Shown: positions 8,393 through 15,692, numbered from the stretch's first letter. The stretch: DNA of 16,933 nt from an uncultured Clostridia bacterium (GCA_948946035.1 CARBKU010000010.1:1-16933); one strand, 5' to 3'. Program-made: numbers and translations. The notes: a model not told the origin generated them from the letters alone.

Positions 8393-8692
8393 CTAACTTT
8401 GTTTTGAATACTTGATATACTCTTTTTGTTTTCTATTTCTCATTTTTGCTGTTTCTTCATCTCTTAACTCTGGATTTTTCTCTTGTAATTTTCTTCTACA
8501 TCTTGTAATGCTTTCAAAACTTATTCCTTTATTTTTTGCATTAAACATTACTGTTGCAAATTGTTTTCCTATTTCATAAGGATATAATTTGCTTATTACT
8601 TGTAATATTAAGTAACAGTCATCTTTCCTTGCAAGTTTATCTTTTTGTAGTATTTCTTCTACTACTGTTTCTAATTTTTTTAGTTCTGCTAT
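8393..8692 (-). CDS. Conserved small hypothetical protein (99 aa) of Tn1549-type elements
   Basis: Small charged protein; the middle part LARKDDCYLILQVISKLYP and the later SFESITRCRRKLQEKNPELR resemble a family of roughly 100-residue proteins found in conjugative elements and phages. These usually begin MAEL or MAKL and have no assigned function. Here the matching position is an ATA codon (8692) overlapping the TAG stop of the methyltransferase gene. A TGA lies in the same frame two codons upstream, and no ATG, GTG or TTG occurs in the first 45 or so codons. The likely start is therefore a rare AUA, or an ATG changed by mutation or error. The gene ends two bases after the AGGAGG used by the next gene begins to approach its start, so the two are tightly coupled. 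Confidence 0.68.
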   Translation of the reverse strand: MAELKKLETVVEEILQKDKLARKDDCYLILQVISKLYPYEIGKQFATVMFNAKNKGISFESITRCRRKLQEKNPELRDEETAKMRNRKQKEYIKYSKQS

Positions 8693-9264
8693 TTTTCATC
8701 ATCTCCATATTCCATTAAATCAATGTCACATTTTACTTCATTTCCCCACGAGTCCCAACCATTTACCTTTTGTCTTGCAAATAGTTCTACTCTTGGTATA
8801 TCTCCTAACAATTCTACAATTCTTTTTCTTGTTTCATCTGGCTTTTTACTATGTTCTTCAACTGGAGATATAATTACTTGATGCACTTTTGCAGATATTC
8901 TTTTTGGCTTGCCTTTTGTTGCTAATATACATATTTCTGCATTAGCTCTAGTCCAAAAACCTAATCCCCAAAATAATGATGGTGTTTTCTTATTTTGCTT
9001 AATCCATACAAAAGCAACTGTTTTGTATTTAAAACCCCAATTATCTAAAACTTTTAGACCTTCTACTAATGTTGGAAAAGTCATCCACATAAAAAGAACA
9101 CAATCTTTGTCTGCAATTTTATCTACTGGCAATTTACATATATCTTCTATGCTCATTGTAGAATAATGATTTTCTGCTGAACGACCTTTGCCTTTGTCTG
9201 AATATACTTTGTATTGCCATGGTGGATCTGCATAAATGATTTGATATTTTTTATTTTCTTCTAT
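8689..9264 (-). CDS. MT-A70 family adenine-N6 DNA methyltransferase
   Basis: Adenine methyltransferase that uses S-adenosylmethionine. The catalytic DPPW is at residues 13-16 (YQIIYADPPWQYK), followed by the rest of the fold: SAENHYSTMSIEDI, VLFMWMTFPTL, KYKTVAFVWIKQNK, EICILATKG and a C-terminal VELFARQKVNGWDSWGNE. The total is 191 residues, normal for the family. The first ATG in frame (9156) would cut off the DPPW motif, so translation must begin upstream. The only position with a good ribosome site (AAGGAGG, 7 bases away) is an ATA codon at 9264, just after an in-frame TAA. The enzyme may mask the element's DNA from restriction. It overlaps the 99-aa gene at its 3' end. Confidence 0.85.
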   Translation of the reverse strand: MEENKKYQIIYADPPWQYKVYSDKGKGRSAENHYSTMSIEDICKLPVDKIADKDCVLFMWMTFPTLVEGLKVLDNWGFKYKTVAFVWIKQNKKTPSLFWGLGFWTRANAEICILATKGKPKRISAKVHQVIISPVEEHSKKPDETRKRIVELLGDIPRVELFARQKVNGWDSWGNEVKCDIDLMEYGDDEK

Positions 9265-9289
9265 AAAATTACCTCCTTAAAGCTGTTTA

Positions 9290-9322
9290 GGAGTAGATTA
9301 TCTTGTTTTAATAATCTACTCC
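9290..9322 (-). promoter_or_regulatory. Intergenic hairpin between the Maff2 and methyltransferase genes
   Basis: A perfect 12-bp inverted repeat (GGAGTAGATTAT with ATAATCTACTCC) and a 9-base loop lie 9 bases after the Maff2 stop and about 20 bases before the AAGGAGG of the methyltransferase. On the minus strand it is not followed by a T run, so it is probably a transcript-processing or 3'-stabilising structure, or a partial terminator that sets Maff2 above its downstream genes. On the plus strand a weak T run follows. Confidence 0.65.
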
Positions 9323-9331
9323 ACTTATTTT

Positions 9332-9652
9332 TTAACCACCTGTTATAATGTTTAGGATTTCCTTTGCAAAAGTAATAACTACTCCTCCTGCTAAAGTCAT
9401 AAATCCATTTGCTCTCTGGCTAGGATCGTGTGATTTTAATGACATACCAACTTGTACTACTCCGAATCCTAAAATAATCATTCCAACTGCTCTTATAAGT
9501 CCAAAAATAAAATCTGACAAATTATTTATTACTGTTAATGGCTCATCTGCTGCAAATACATGAGATGCTTGTGCTACAAATAATGCAACAATATACAAAA
9601 TAATTATGCAAGACCTTTTTAATATTTTTAATAAAGTTTTTTTCTTTTTCAA
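9332..9652 (-). CDS. Maff2-family small membrane protein (VirB2-like)
   Basis: Short integral membrane protein of Tn1549-type transfer regions, placed right after VirD4. It is pilin-sized (106 residues). A basic N-terminus (MKKKKTLLKILKRS) leads into a signal-like hydrophobic segment ending ASHVFA, a probable signal peptidase site. Two hydrophobic helices follow (FIFGLIRAVGMIILGFGVVQVG and FMTLAGGVVITFAKEIL, joined by a loop SLKSHDPSQRANG). The size and topology resemble VirB2/TrbC pilins, which is inference. The start is TTG 9652, one base after the TAA of virD4, with GGGAGG inside the end of virD4. A stable hairpin follows the stop. Confidence 0.83.
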   Translation of the reverse strand: MKKKKTLLKILKRSCIIILYIVALFVAQASHVFAADEPLTVINNLSDFIFGLIRAVGMIILGFGVVQVGMSLKSHDPSQRANGFMTLAGGVVITFAKEILNIITGG

Positions 9653-9653
9653 T

Positions 9654-11459
9654 TTATGATACCTCCCTAATAAATTCTTCTAATTCTTCTTCTGATAGGA
9701 GTTCATAATTTTCTAGTAATTGTTCTTTTTCAAATGTATCTATCTCATTTTCTTCAATATCTTCATCTAGCACAATAATAGAAGCTGTTGCTTTATCTGT
9801 TTTTCCATGAATATAAGGCTCTCCTTTGCCATCAGTAGTCAAAGCTACATTAGGGTGTTTTAATATATCATATTTTAGGTCTTTAACTGGTCTTTCTCCA
9901 CGAATAAAAAGAAGTGCATATTTATTATCAAGTAAACGCACTTCATCTGGAGTCATAAGTTCTCTTCCTGCAAGTTGATAATTTGTCGAATAATTGCCGC
10001 TTCTACCAGAGCTTTTTCCATGTGTGTCTAAATCTATTGTTTCTTTTCCGTAGGAGTTCTGAAACATATTTATGGGTACTTTGCTCGTTTCCACCTAAAT
10101 ACAAAAAAGTATCGCAATTTCCGTACAATACTTTCCCATTGTTTTTCAAATAGTGCTTTAAGCTGTGCTAAATTTTGGAGAATGATAGATACTGATACTG
10201 ACCTTGATCTCATGACACTTAAAATTTTGTCAAAATCATCTGGTAGACTTACATTTGCGAACTCATCCATTACAAAATGGACATGGGTTGGCAAACTTCC
10301 ACCATACTTATGGTCAGCAATATAGAATAATTGTTGAAATAATTGTGTATATAATATACTTACTAGAAAATTAAAACTCGTGTCATTGTCTGGAATTAAA
10401 GCAAACAATGCCACCTTTTTTTCGCCTAAACTAGGCAAATCTAATTCATCAATTTTTACTATGTTTGCAAGACTCTCTAAATTAAATTTTTCTAATCTTG
10501 CAGCAAGTGTAATTTGAATTGATTTTAATGTTTTTGCAGAGCCTGACCTATAATTTCTATAATACTTTAGAGCAATATGCTCTGGGTTATTATATTCTAA
10601 TTTATCAAATAGAATATCTAACGCACTTATAGGATTTTCTTGTTCTTCATTTACATCTCCTGCTCTTAACATTTCCATTACCATTGGAAAGTTTTGTTCA
10701 TCTTCTGGAGCTTCATATTTGAGATAAAATATAAGTGCTAGCAATAACATACTAGCTGCCGTGTCCCAAAACGGATCTTGGCTCTGACTTCCGTTTAGGT
10801 GTCGTGCTTTTGAAAAGGTTTGTTACCAACCTTTGAACATCATTATCTGTCTTTAAATATTTAAAAGGGTTATAGCAATGACTTTTTTCCATATTGATTA
10901 AGTCAAGCACTCTTACCTCATACCCTTTTTTCTCTAATAAATTCCCCGTATCTCGCAAAATTTCGCCGTTTAGGATCTAGGATTACATACGAACTTGAGC
11001 CACATTGCATTACATTTGGCTTTCCGATAGAATCTTGTTTTGCCTGCACCGACTACCGACCACAAATTAAAACATTAAGATTTCTTCTATGTTGTTTTCC
11101 ATTTAGACCTATTGCTACATTTTGCGTTAATATTTTATTATCATTAAATGGCTTTTGCCTATATTTTTTATTAAGTACACTTGCTATACCCCACTTGGCA
11201 GAGCCGTGTTCTTCTCTTCTTCTATAATTCTTTTTTGTAGATTCATATATACTTATTCCTAATACATAAAAGCATATAAAAATAAGAATAGTTTTTATGC
11301 TATTCTCACACCATATCAAATTAAATGGGTTTTCCATTATTTTTGAAAAATTATTTATTATTCCTATTATTCCATTATTTATATATGGTGCAATTAGAAT
11401 AGCTACCCATACTACTGGAATTATACCTAATATATACAAAAACTCATTTGTTTTCTCAT
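9654..11459 (-). CDS. virD4: VirD4/TraG coupling protein with seven +1 frameshifts
   Basis: Hexameric ATPase that links the relaxosome to the channel. Corrected, it has two N-terminal membrane segments, a Walker A GGSGAGKT, ILDPKGEILRDTG, YNPFKYL, TTPKGSQSQDPFWDTAASM, a Walker B HFVMDEFAN, SVSVSIILQNLAQLKALFEK and VGNCDTFLYLGGNEQSTH, all typical of Tn1549-like VirD4. The frame breaks at 11058, 11051, 11026, 10968, 10793, 10123 and 10050. Every break is an extra C before a glycine codon, and the first three destroy Walker A and the residues just after it. The start is uncertain: ATG 11459 overlaps the previous stop but needs one more base to reach the main frame (ATGGAG read as ATGAG would explain this); TTG 11439 is in frame. 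About 593-600 codons when corrected. Confidence 0.86.
10050..11058 (-). other. Seven +1 shift sites at CGG in virD4
   Basis: Extra C at 11058 (GGT-C-GGT), 11051 (AGT-C-GGT), 11026 (TAT-C-GGA), 10968 (AAA-C-GGC), 10793 (AAA-C-GGA), 10123 (GTA-C-GGA) and 10050 (CTA-C-GGA). All precede glycine codons in strongly conserved stretches of the protein. At 11058 the unshifted frame meets TAG immediately after CGG. Confidence 0.83.
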
Positions 11460-11656
11460 TATCTCTCGTTACTTACTCTTTCCCTTTGAAATATAGTTCT
11501 TTTTCTAATGGGGATATTTAATAGTCTTAATAATAATTCATTTACAAACTCTGTTGATTTGTTTTCTCTTATTAACTTCGTACGAAGTTCGTTAAGGGAA
11601 TTTATTATCATTCCATATTCGTACTTATTTAACATTACTACTCTTTGTTCTTCCAA
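11459..11656 (-). CDS. Small hypothetical protein (65 aa) upstream of virD4
   Basis: Small charged helical protein (LNKYEYGMIINSLNELRTKLIRENKSTEFVNELLLRLL) of a type often found just before virD4 in Tn1549-like elements; no function is known to me. The start is TTG 11656, with AGGAG nine bases upstream, 12 bases after the ArdC stop. An ATG at codon 8 has no ribosome site of its own. The stop TAA overlaps the ATG at 11459 (TAATG), which suggests coupled translation with virD4. Confidence 0.68.
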   Translation of the reverse strand: MEEQRVVMLNKYEYGMIINSLNELRTKLIRENKSTEFVNELLLRLLNIPIRKRTIFQRERVSNER

Positions 11657-11668
11657 TACATTTTTCTC

Positions 11669-12553
11669 CTATCTTGCTTGTTCTTTTTCTCTACTTTGTT
11701 TTGCAAGTAGTTCTATACAATGACTTGTTCTTCCACTTATATTTTCCATTGCATCATGAATTGGCTCTAATTCTTCTCTTATTTCCTTTGCTGATAATTC
11801 CTTTAGTTCATAAGGAATATCTGTTACATTATAATTTGAAACATCTATGCCATATTTTTTGCAAACCATATAAGATACACAATTAGCTTTGAAAGCATCT
11901 AATTCTGTATTTTCTCCTATTTCTTGTTTTGCAAGCTCTTGTGTTACTTCATGGAAAATTTGTGGTGCTTCTGCACCTCTTGCAATATATAATACATCTT
12001 TTTCTGAATCATACAATGCACTTCTATCTGTATTTGGTATTTCATTTACTACTTCTACCTTTGCTTGGCTACTATTTAAAAATACTCTTAATAATAATTT
12101 ATTATCATATCTCATTATAGGATTTGGTTTCTTTCTTATACTAACTTGTGATATATCAGTTAAGTATTTTACATTATAATTTGTTGCCTTTGTTCCATCT
12201 TCTCTCATATAAGAATCTGCTGGCTCTAATATTTTTATATCATTTTTACGATTTTTCTTTGGAAAGCCACCTACATTTGTCCAACTATCATAATCTCTTA
12301 AAACTGTTGCTTCTGGCATTTGTGCTGTTATTAGTAAACTATTTCCTACTGAATATTGCTCAAACTTACTTTGAGTATCTAAATATTTCTTAAATTCTTG
12401 CCCATCTTGTACGATCTTTTCTGCTGTTGTATCAATTAGTGCATATACTCCTTGTTTTTCTTGTTTTTTATATTCAATCCATTCTTCTTTATTATATTGT
12501 CGATTTTTCTTGCTATAATTATCAAATACTTGGTCTAATTCTCCCATGTTCAT
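11669..12553 (-). CDS. ArdC-like antirestriction protein with degenerate metallopeptidase motif
   Basis: The N-terminal half (about residues 35-130) matches the ArdC single-strand DNA-binding domain: KYLDTQSKFEQYSVGNSLL, then ITAQMPEATVLRDYDSW and DIKILEP. ArdC proteins protect entering DNA from restriction. The C-terminal half resembles an ImmA/IrrE-type peptidase (DVLYIARGAEAPQIFHEVTQELAKQE, residues 187-212). The expected HExxH reads HEVTQ, so the second histidine is missing, and the His of the usual QELAH is replaced by Lys. The domain is probably not an active peptidase, as in other Tn1549-type relatives. Start ATG 12553 overlaps the TGA of pcfB by 4 bases and has AAAGGGG upstream. Confidence 0.8.
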   Translation of the reverse strand: MNMGELDQVFDNYSKKNRQYNKEEWIEYKKQEKQGVYALIDTTAEKIVQDGQEFKKYLDTQSKFEQYSVGNSLLITAQMPEATVLRDYDSWTNVGGFPKKNRKNDIKILEPADSYMREDGTKATNYNVKYLTDISQVSIRKKPNPIMRYDNKLLLRVFLNSSQAKVEVVNEIPNTDRSALYDSEKDVLYIARGAEAPQIFHEVTQELAKQEIGENTELDAFKANCVSYMVCKKYGIDVSNYNVTDIPYELKELSAKEIREELEPIHDAMENISGRTSHCIELLAKQSREKEQAR

Positions 12554-13425
12554 TTACCCCTTTCCTTATTTCCTATTTCTATTTTTGGTGTTTGTACTTG
12601 TGGCATTTCTACCATAATACTTTCTTTCGATTTTTGAGCATTCTTCAATTCCGTTTCAACCTTTAACTCTGCTTCTGCTTCTTTTAATTTCTTCTTAACA
12701 GATTCTTTTTGTGCAGGTTTAGTAACCCCCTCGGAATTGTTTTTGCTCTTCAAGGATGGCTTTGACGGAGGGTTTTTTTCCGTTTTTGCTACTTCGGGGT
12801 TTTGATTTTCATTTTCCCTTGGTTTAGAAAAAATATCATCTACCATAGCTTCATTTACTTGTGTTCTTTCCTCTCCTATATCTGGTGCATTATCTGACAA
12901 ATCTTTTTCGTTTTTATTAGCAACTTTTTCCTTTTCAATTTCTGTTTGAATTGATGCTTTGTCAAAAGTACACAACTTATACCTTTCTATTACTCTGTTT
13001 ACTTGTGGTGCATCTTTTGCCCTAACGATAATATCTACTACATCATTTTCTGCTGTTTCTTTTTCATTAACTTTATTGTCTTTATTAACCTCATCAATGC
13101 CGTTCTTTTCATTTTTTTGATTTTTTTTCTTTCCTTTATTGGATTTGTCTGCTAAAACACAGAATTGTATTCCATATCTTTTAGCTTCATGACAGAAAGT
13201 CTTTAAATCTTCTTTTTTAACTGAAAATATCTTTAATTCATTATCACTTTTTAGCATATTGGTTAATCTAGTCTTTCCTTTAGATACTTTTTTTCTATCT
13301 TGTGATATAGTATATAATGCAACAGCAATATTTTTCGCAGCTGCACCACTTATTTTTGCAACTATTTCCATTCCTTCTAGTGTTAGTCTAATGGTTTGTT
13401 CTGCTGAATCACTTGATATACTCAC
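12550..13425 (-). CDS. pcfB: PcfB-family protein (DUF3801), relaxosome accessory factor
   Basis: PcfB proteins bind the VirD4-like coupling protein and the relaxase and help recruit the relaxosome (known from pCF10). The conserved domain covers the first 110 or so residues: SAEQTIRLTLEGMEIVAKIS, then AAAKNIAVALYTI, TRLTNMLKSDNELKIFSV and AKRYGIQFCVLADK. The rest is a low-complexity, lysine/glutamate/asparagine-rich tail with little conserved structure. GTG at 13425 is preferred because AGGAG lies 10 bases upstream and the domain begins there (VSISSDSAEQ). The longer frame back to 13476 would add only basic residues read out of phase from the relaxase end. The gene overlaps the relaxase by 17 bases. 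Confidence 0.83.
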   Translation of the reverse strand: MSISSDSAEQTIRLTLEGMEIVAKISGAAAKNIAVALYTISQDRKKVSKGKTRLTNMLKSDNELKIFSVKKEDLKTFCHEAKRYGIQFCVLADKSNKGKKKNQKNEKNGIDEVNKDNKVNEKETAENDVVDIIVRAKDAPQVNRVIERYKLCTFDKASIQTEIEKEKVANKNEKDLSDNAPDIGEERTQVNEAMVDDIFSKPRENENQNPEVAKTEKNPPSKPSLKSKNNSEGVTKPAQKESVKKKLKEAEAELKVETELKNAQKSKESIMVEMPQVQTPKIEIGNKERGK

Positions 13426-14764
13426 TATTTTCTTTCTCCTTTTCTTTATCTTGATTTCTATTTTCTGCTTCATCAATAGTTTCCTTTATCTTTGGTGTTC
13501 TTGTTTCAATATCTTCTATTAAATCAATTTCTTCATTTATTTTTTTTATTTCACTCTGAAGCATTTTTATTTCTTCATAGTTTTTTTGTTTATCACTTTC
13601 ATTAGTAGCTTTTCTATTTTTCTTCCATAAATTTTCTACTTTTGACTTGTTTTCTTTTCTATCTAATATAAGTGATTTCTTATATGCTAAAAGCTCTTGG
13701 GCAGATTGAATGTTTTTTCTGCACAAAAGCCTTGCTTCTTTTGAAATTTTATCCATCTTTTTTATTTCTTCTCGCAGTTCTTTTGAATATTGTTTTTTCA
13801 TCTTCTTATTTTTTGGATACACTTTTAATAAGAAACAATAATGCAAGTATAATGCTTTTATTCCTTTAGCCTTTTTTCTATTTTTTAGATTTTGCTTTTT
13901 TACCATTTTATATCTTTTATGATTTGCTCTTGCTTCTGGAAATGGCTCTCTAATTGCTTGTGTTTCATAAATTCTTTTTTCAATATTTTCAATTTTATAG
14001 TCATCTCCAAAGGCTCTCTCTATTCTTATATTCTTTTTATATGGCTCTTTTCTAACACTTAATTTTCCATAACGATTTTCTACTATATAATCCATTTTAT
14101 TTAATATAGATAAAAAGTCTTTATATGAGTATGCTTGTCCTATTGCATAATCAATATCTTCTTTTGCAATAGTATGATGATTAGATTTTTTTACTTCTGA
14201 TTTATAAAAATTTCTATAATCTATTTTACTTTTTGGACATTGCTTTTCTTGTATCACACTTAACTTATATTCTTCACAAAGTCTATCTGATGTTTCTCTC
14301 ATTAAGGCATAAGTTTCATGACAGTCATGATATTTTTTTCCATCTTTAAATGAAACCGAATTTAAACAGAAGTGATTGTGTATATGTTCTGTATTTAGAT
14401 GTGTAGTAACAACAACTTCATATTTATCTCCCCATAATTCATTTGCTAATTTTACACCTATCTCGTGAGCAATTTCTGGTGTAACCTCTCCTTTTGCAAA
14501 AGACTGAAAAGCATGATAACCTAAAACACCATTTGTTTTACTATATCTCCTTTTTGTTCTCATCATATCTTCATGTATAGAATCTTTATCACAATTTATT
14601 GCAGTAACATATAATTGTTCTTCTGTTTTATATGAAGCCTTTGCATACTCAATAACATTATGAAGTTCACTATATCTTTCTTTGCTTGTTTTACTTGGAT
14701 TAGTAGTGTAAACAATTACATGATCAAGTCTTTTTTTTATTGCTTTTATTTTTGTTGTAGCCAT
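13409..14764 (-). CDS. MOBP-type relaxase (MobA/VirD2 family)
   Basis: Nicks oriT and stays covalently attached to the transferred strand. The catalytic domain fills the first 240 or so residues. LDHVIVYTTNPSKT contains the probable active tyrosine (Tyr19), GVLGYHAFQSFAKGEVTPE is a family block, and THLNTEHIHNHF carries the metal-binding histidines 122, 127, 129 and 131. A long basic C-terminus with predicted coiled coil (KMLQSEIKKINEEIDL-like) likely contacts MobC, PcfB or the coupling protein. Start ATG 14764 lies one base after the mobC stop, with GGAAAAG upstream. At 451 residues it is normal for Tn1549-type relaxases. No frameshift is present. Confidence 0.9.
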   Translation of the reverse strand: MATTKIKAIKKRLDHVIVYTTNPSKTSKERYSELHNVIEYAKASYKTEEQLYVTAINCDKDSIHEDMMRTKRRYSKTNGVLGYHAFQSFAKGEVTPEIAHEIGVKLANELWGDKYEVVVTTHLNTEHIHNHFCLNSVSFKDGKKYHDCHETYALMRETSDRLCEEYKLSVIQEKQCPKSKIDYRNFYKSEVKKSNHHTIAKEDIDYAIGQAYSYKDFLSILNKMDYIVENRYGKLSVRKEPYKKNIRIERAFGDDYKIENIEKRIYETQAIREPFPEARANHKRYKMVKKQNLKNRKKAKGIKALYLHYCFLLKVYPKNKKMKKQYSKELREEIKKMDKISKEARLLCRKNIQSAQELLAYKKSLILDRKENKSKVENLWKKNRKATNESDKQKNYEEIKMLQSEIKKINEEIDLIEDIETRTPKIKETIDEAENRNQDKEKEKENSEYIK

Positions 14765-14765
14765 T

Positions 14766-15089
14766 TTACTTTTCCATATCTAAAAATTCTTTTTTTATAT
14801 CTTCCGATAGTCTATTCCATTTTTCATAAACCTTTTTATAAAATGGTGCATCAACTATATCTAAAGCATTTGCTTTCCTTGCAATTTGGTTTAAGTTTAT
14901 TCCAACAAGTTTTAATTGTTTTATTATTTCATACATATTTTCTGTTGGTTGTTCTTTTGGTTTGTATCCCATAATAAGATTTCTTATATAAGCACTTTCA
15001 TTAAGTCCTGCTTTCTTCGCTTTTTGTTTTAGTGCTTTTGTTTCTTCTTCATTTAGCCATACTTGTTTTTTTATATCTCTTGTTCTCAA
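14766..15089 (-). CDS. mobC: MobC-like relaxosome accessory protein
   Basis: Ribbon-helix-helix type protein that binds near oriT and helps the relaxase melt and nick DNA. The N-terminus RTRDIKKQVWLNEEETKALK and the block LKLVGINLNQIARKANALDI are the classical MobC signatures. TTG at 15089 is chosen because relatives start M-R-x-R and GAGG lies upstream, though 13 bases away. A GTG at 15104 would add five residues with a weaker fit. It ends one base before the relaxase ATG. The candidate oriT lies immediately upstream. Confidence 0.85.
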   Translation of the reverse strand: MRTRDIKKQVWLNEEETKALKQKAKKAGLNESAYIRNLIMGYKPKEQPTENMYEIIKQLKLVGINLNQIARKANALDIVDAPFYKKVYEKWNRLSEDIKKEFLDMEK

Positions 15090-15125
15090 ATAAAAATTAT
15101 ACACCTCTTCCTAATATCATTTTTA

Positions 15126-15190
15126 TGGGGTTTGGGGTTTCCCCACATTTTGCATTTGTGCGGGAGTACAAATGCAGTGCTTGCTAGGAC
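15126..15190. other. Candidate origin of transfer (oriT)
   Basis: The 150-base gap upstream of mobC holds the only G/C-rich, highly structured DNA in the region. It has GGGG-TTT-CCCC (15134-15144) preceded by another GGGG run (15127-15130), and a 9-bp inverted repeat TGCATTTGT / ACAAATGCA (15151-15159 and 15168-15176) around an 8-base loop GCGGGAGT. No T run follows, so it is not a typical terminator. Its location next to mobC and the relaxase gene is where the oriT of related elements lies. I cannot assign the nick site. Confidence 0.6.
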
Positions 15191-15260
15191 ATCATTTTTA
15201 CATTTCTAAAATAAGCTAAAATAAAACTACATATTATTTTGTTATATTTTTAGGCAAAAT

Positions 15261-15692
15261 TTATAAATTTTCTTCCTTAATTTCTACTATAACCTCTCTA
15301 ATTTCATCTAACTTTTCTTCCATTTCATCTTCTAACTCATTAAGTTTTATAATGTCAATTCCTTCTAAATTATCTTCGTTTTTAAATAAAATATCTTTTA
15401 TTTCGTTTAAATCTCCCTCTACTTCATCTGCTAATCTGTCAAGATATTCAAGATCTTCTTTGTCTAAAGTTATCTGATTTTCTTCTAAATTTGTAAAATT
15501 ATTTTCAACTTTTTCATTGTTTTTTTCAATAATTTTTGTTTCAATTTTTTCTAAATCTCTTGTAGAATCATCAAGCAAATCTGTTTTCAAAAAAGTTTGT
15601 TCTACAATATTCATTGCTGCACTTTCATCATCTGCATATACTGTTACTTCTTTCTTAAATGTTTGCTTAAATTCAATTTTATATTTATTCAT
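15261..15692 (-). CDS. DpnD/PcfM-like small acidic protein
   Basis: Very acidic protein of 143 residues. The first 60 or so residues (MNKYKIEFKQTFKKEVTVYADDESAAMNIV) resemble the DpnD/PcfM C-terminal domain of mobile elements. The rest is strongly acidic and helical (EDLEYLDRLADEVEGDLNEIKDILF; ELEDEMEEKLDEIREVIVEI), likely coiled coil. ATG at 15692 is preferred: GGAGG lies 11 bases upstream, whereas the ATG at 15710 has no ribosome site and would put that GGAGG inside the gene. It follows the TOPRIM gene closely (26 bases). Function unknown; a role as DNA mimic or regulator would be speculation. Confidence 0.7.
   Translation of the reverse strand: MNKYKIEFKQTFKKEVTVYADDESAAMNIVEQTFLKTDLLDDSTRDLEKIETKIIEKNNEKVENNFTNLEENQITLDKEDLEYLDRLADEVEGDLNEIKDILFKNEDNLEGIDIIKLNELEDEMEEKLDEIREVIVEIKEENL

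Noticed and set aside
8689..9156. Methyltransferase starting at the internal ATG 9156
   Set aside because: This would remove the catalytic DPPW motif, which is encoded intact upstream in the same frame behind a strong ribosome binding site.
9654..11459. virD4 as a simple decayed pseudogene
   Set aside because: All seven breaks are the same one-base event before glycine codons. There are no other stops, deletions or lost motifs, apart from the start-phase question, which is reported separately.
15151..15176. The inverted repeat upstream of mobC as a transcription terminator
   Set aside because: No T run follows on either strand, and the location fits oriT better.
15176..15200. An RP4-type nick sequence near the candidate oriT
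   Set aside because: I see only a loose resemblance to the consensus on the minus strand, not enough to call a nick site.
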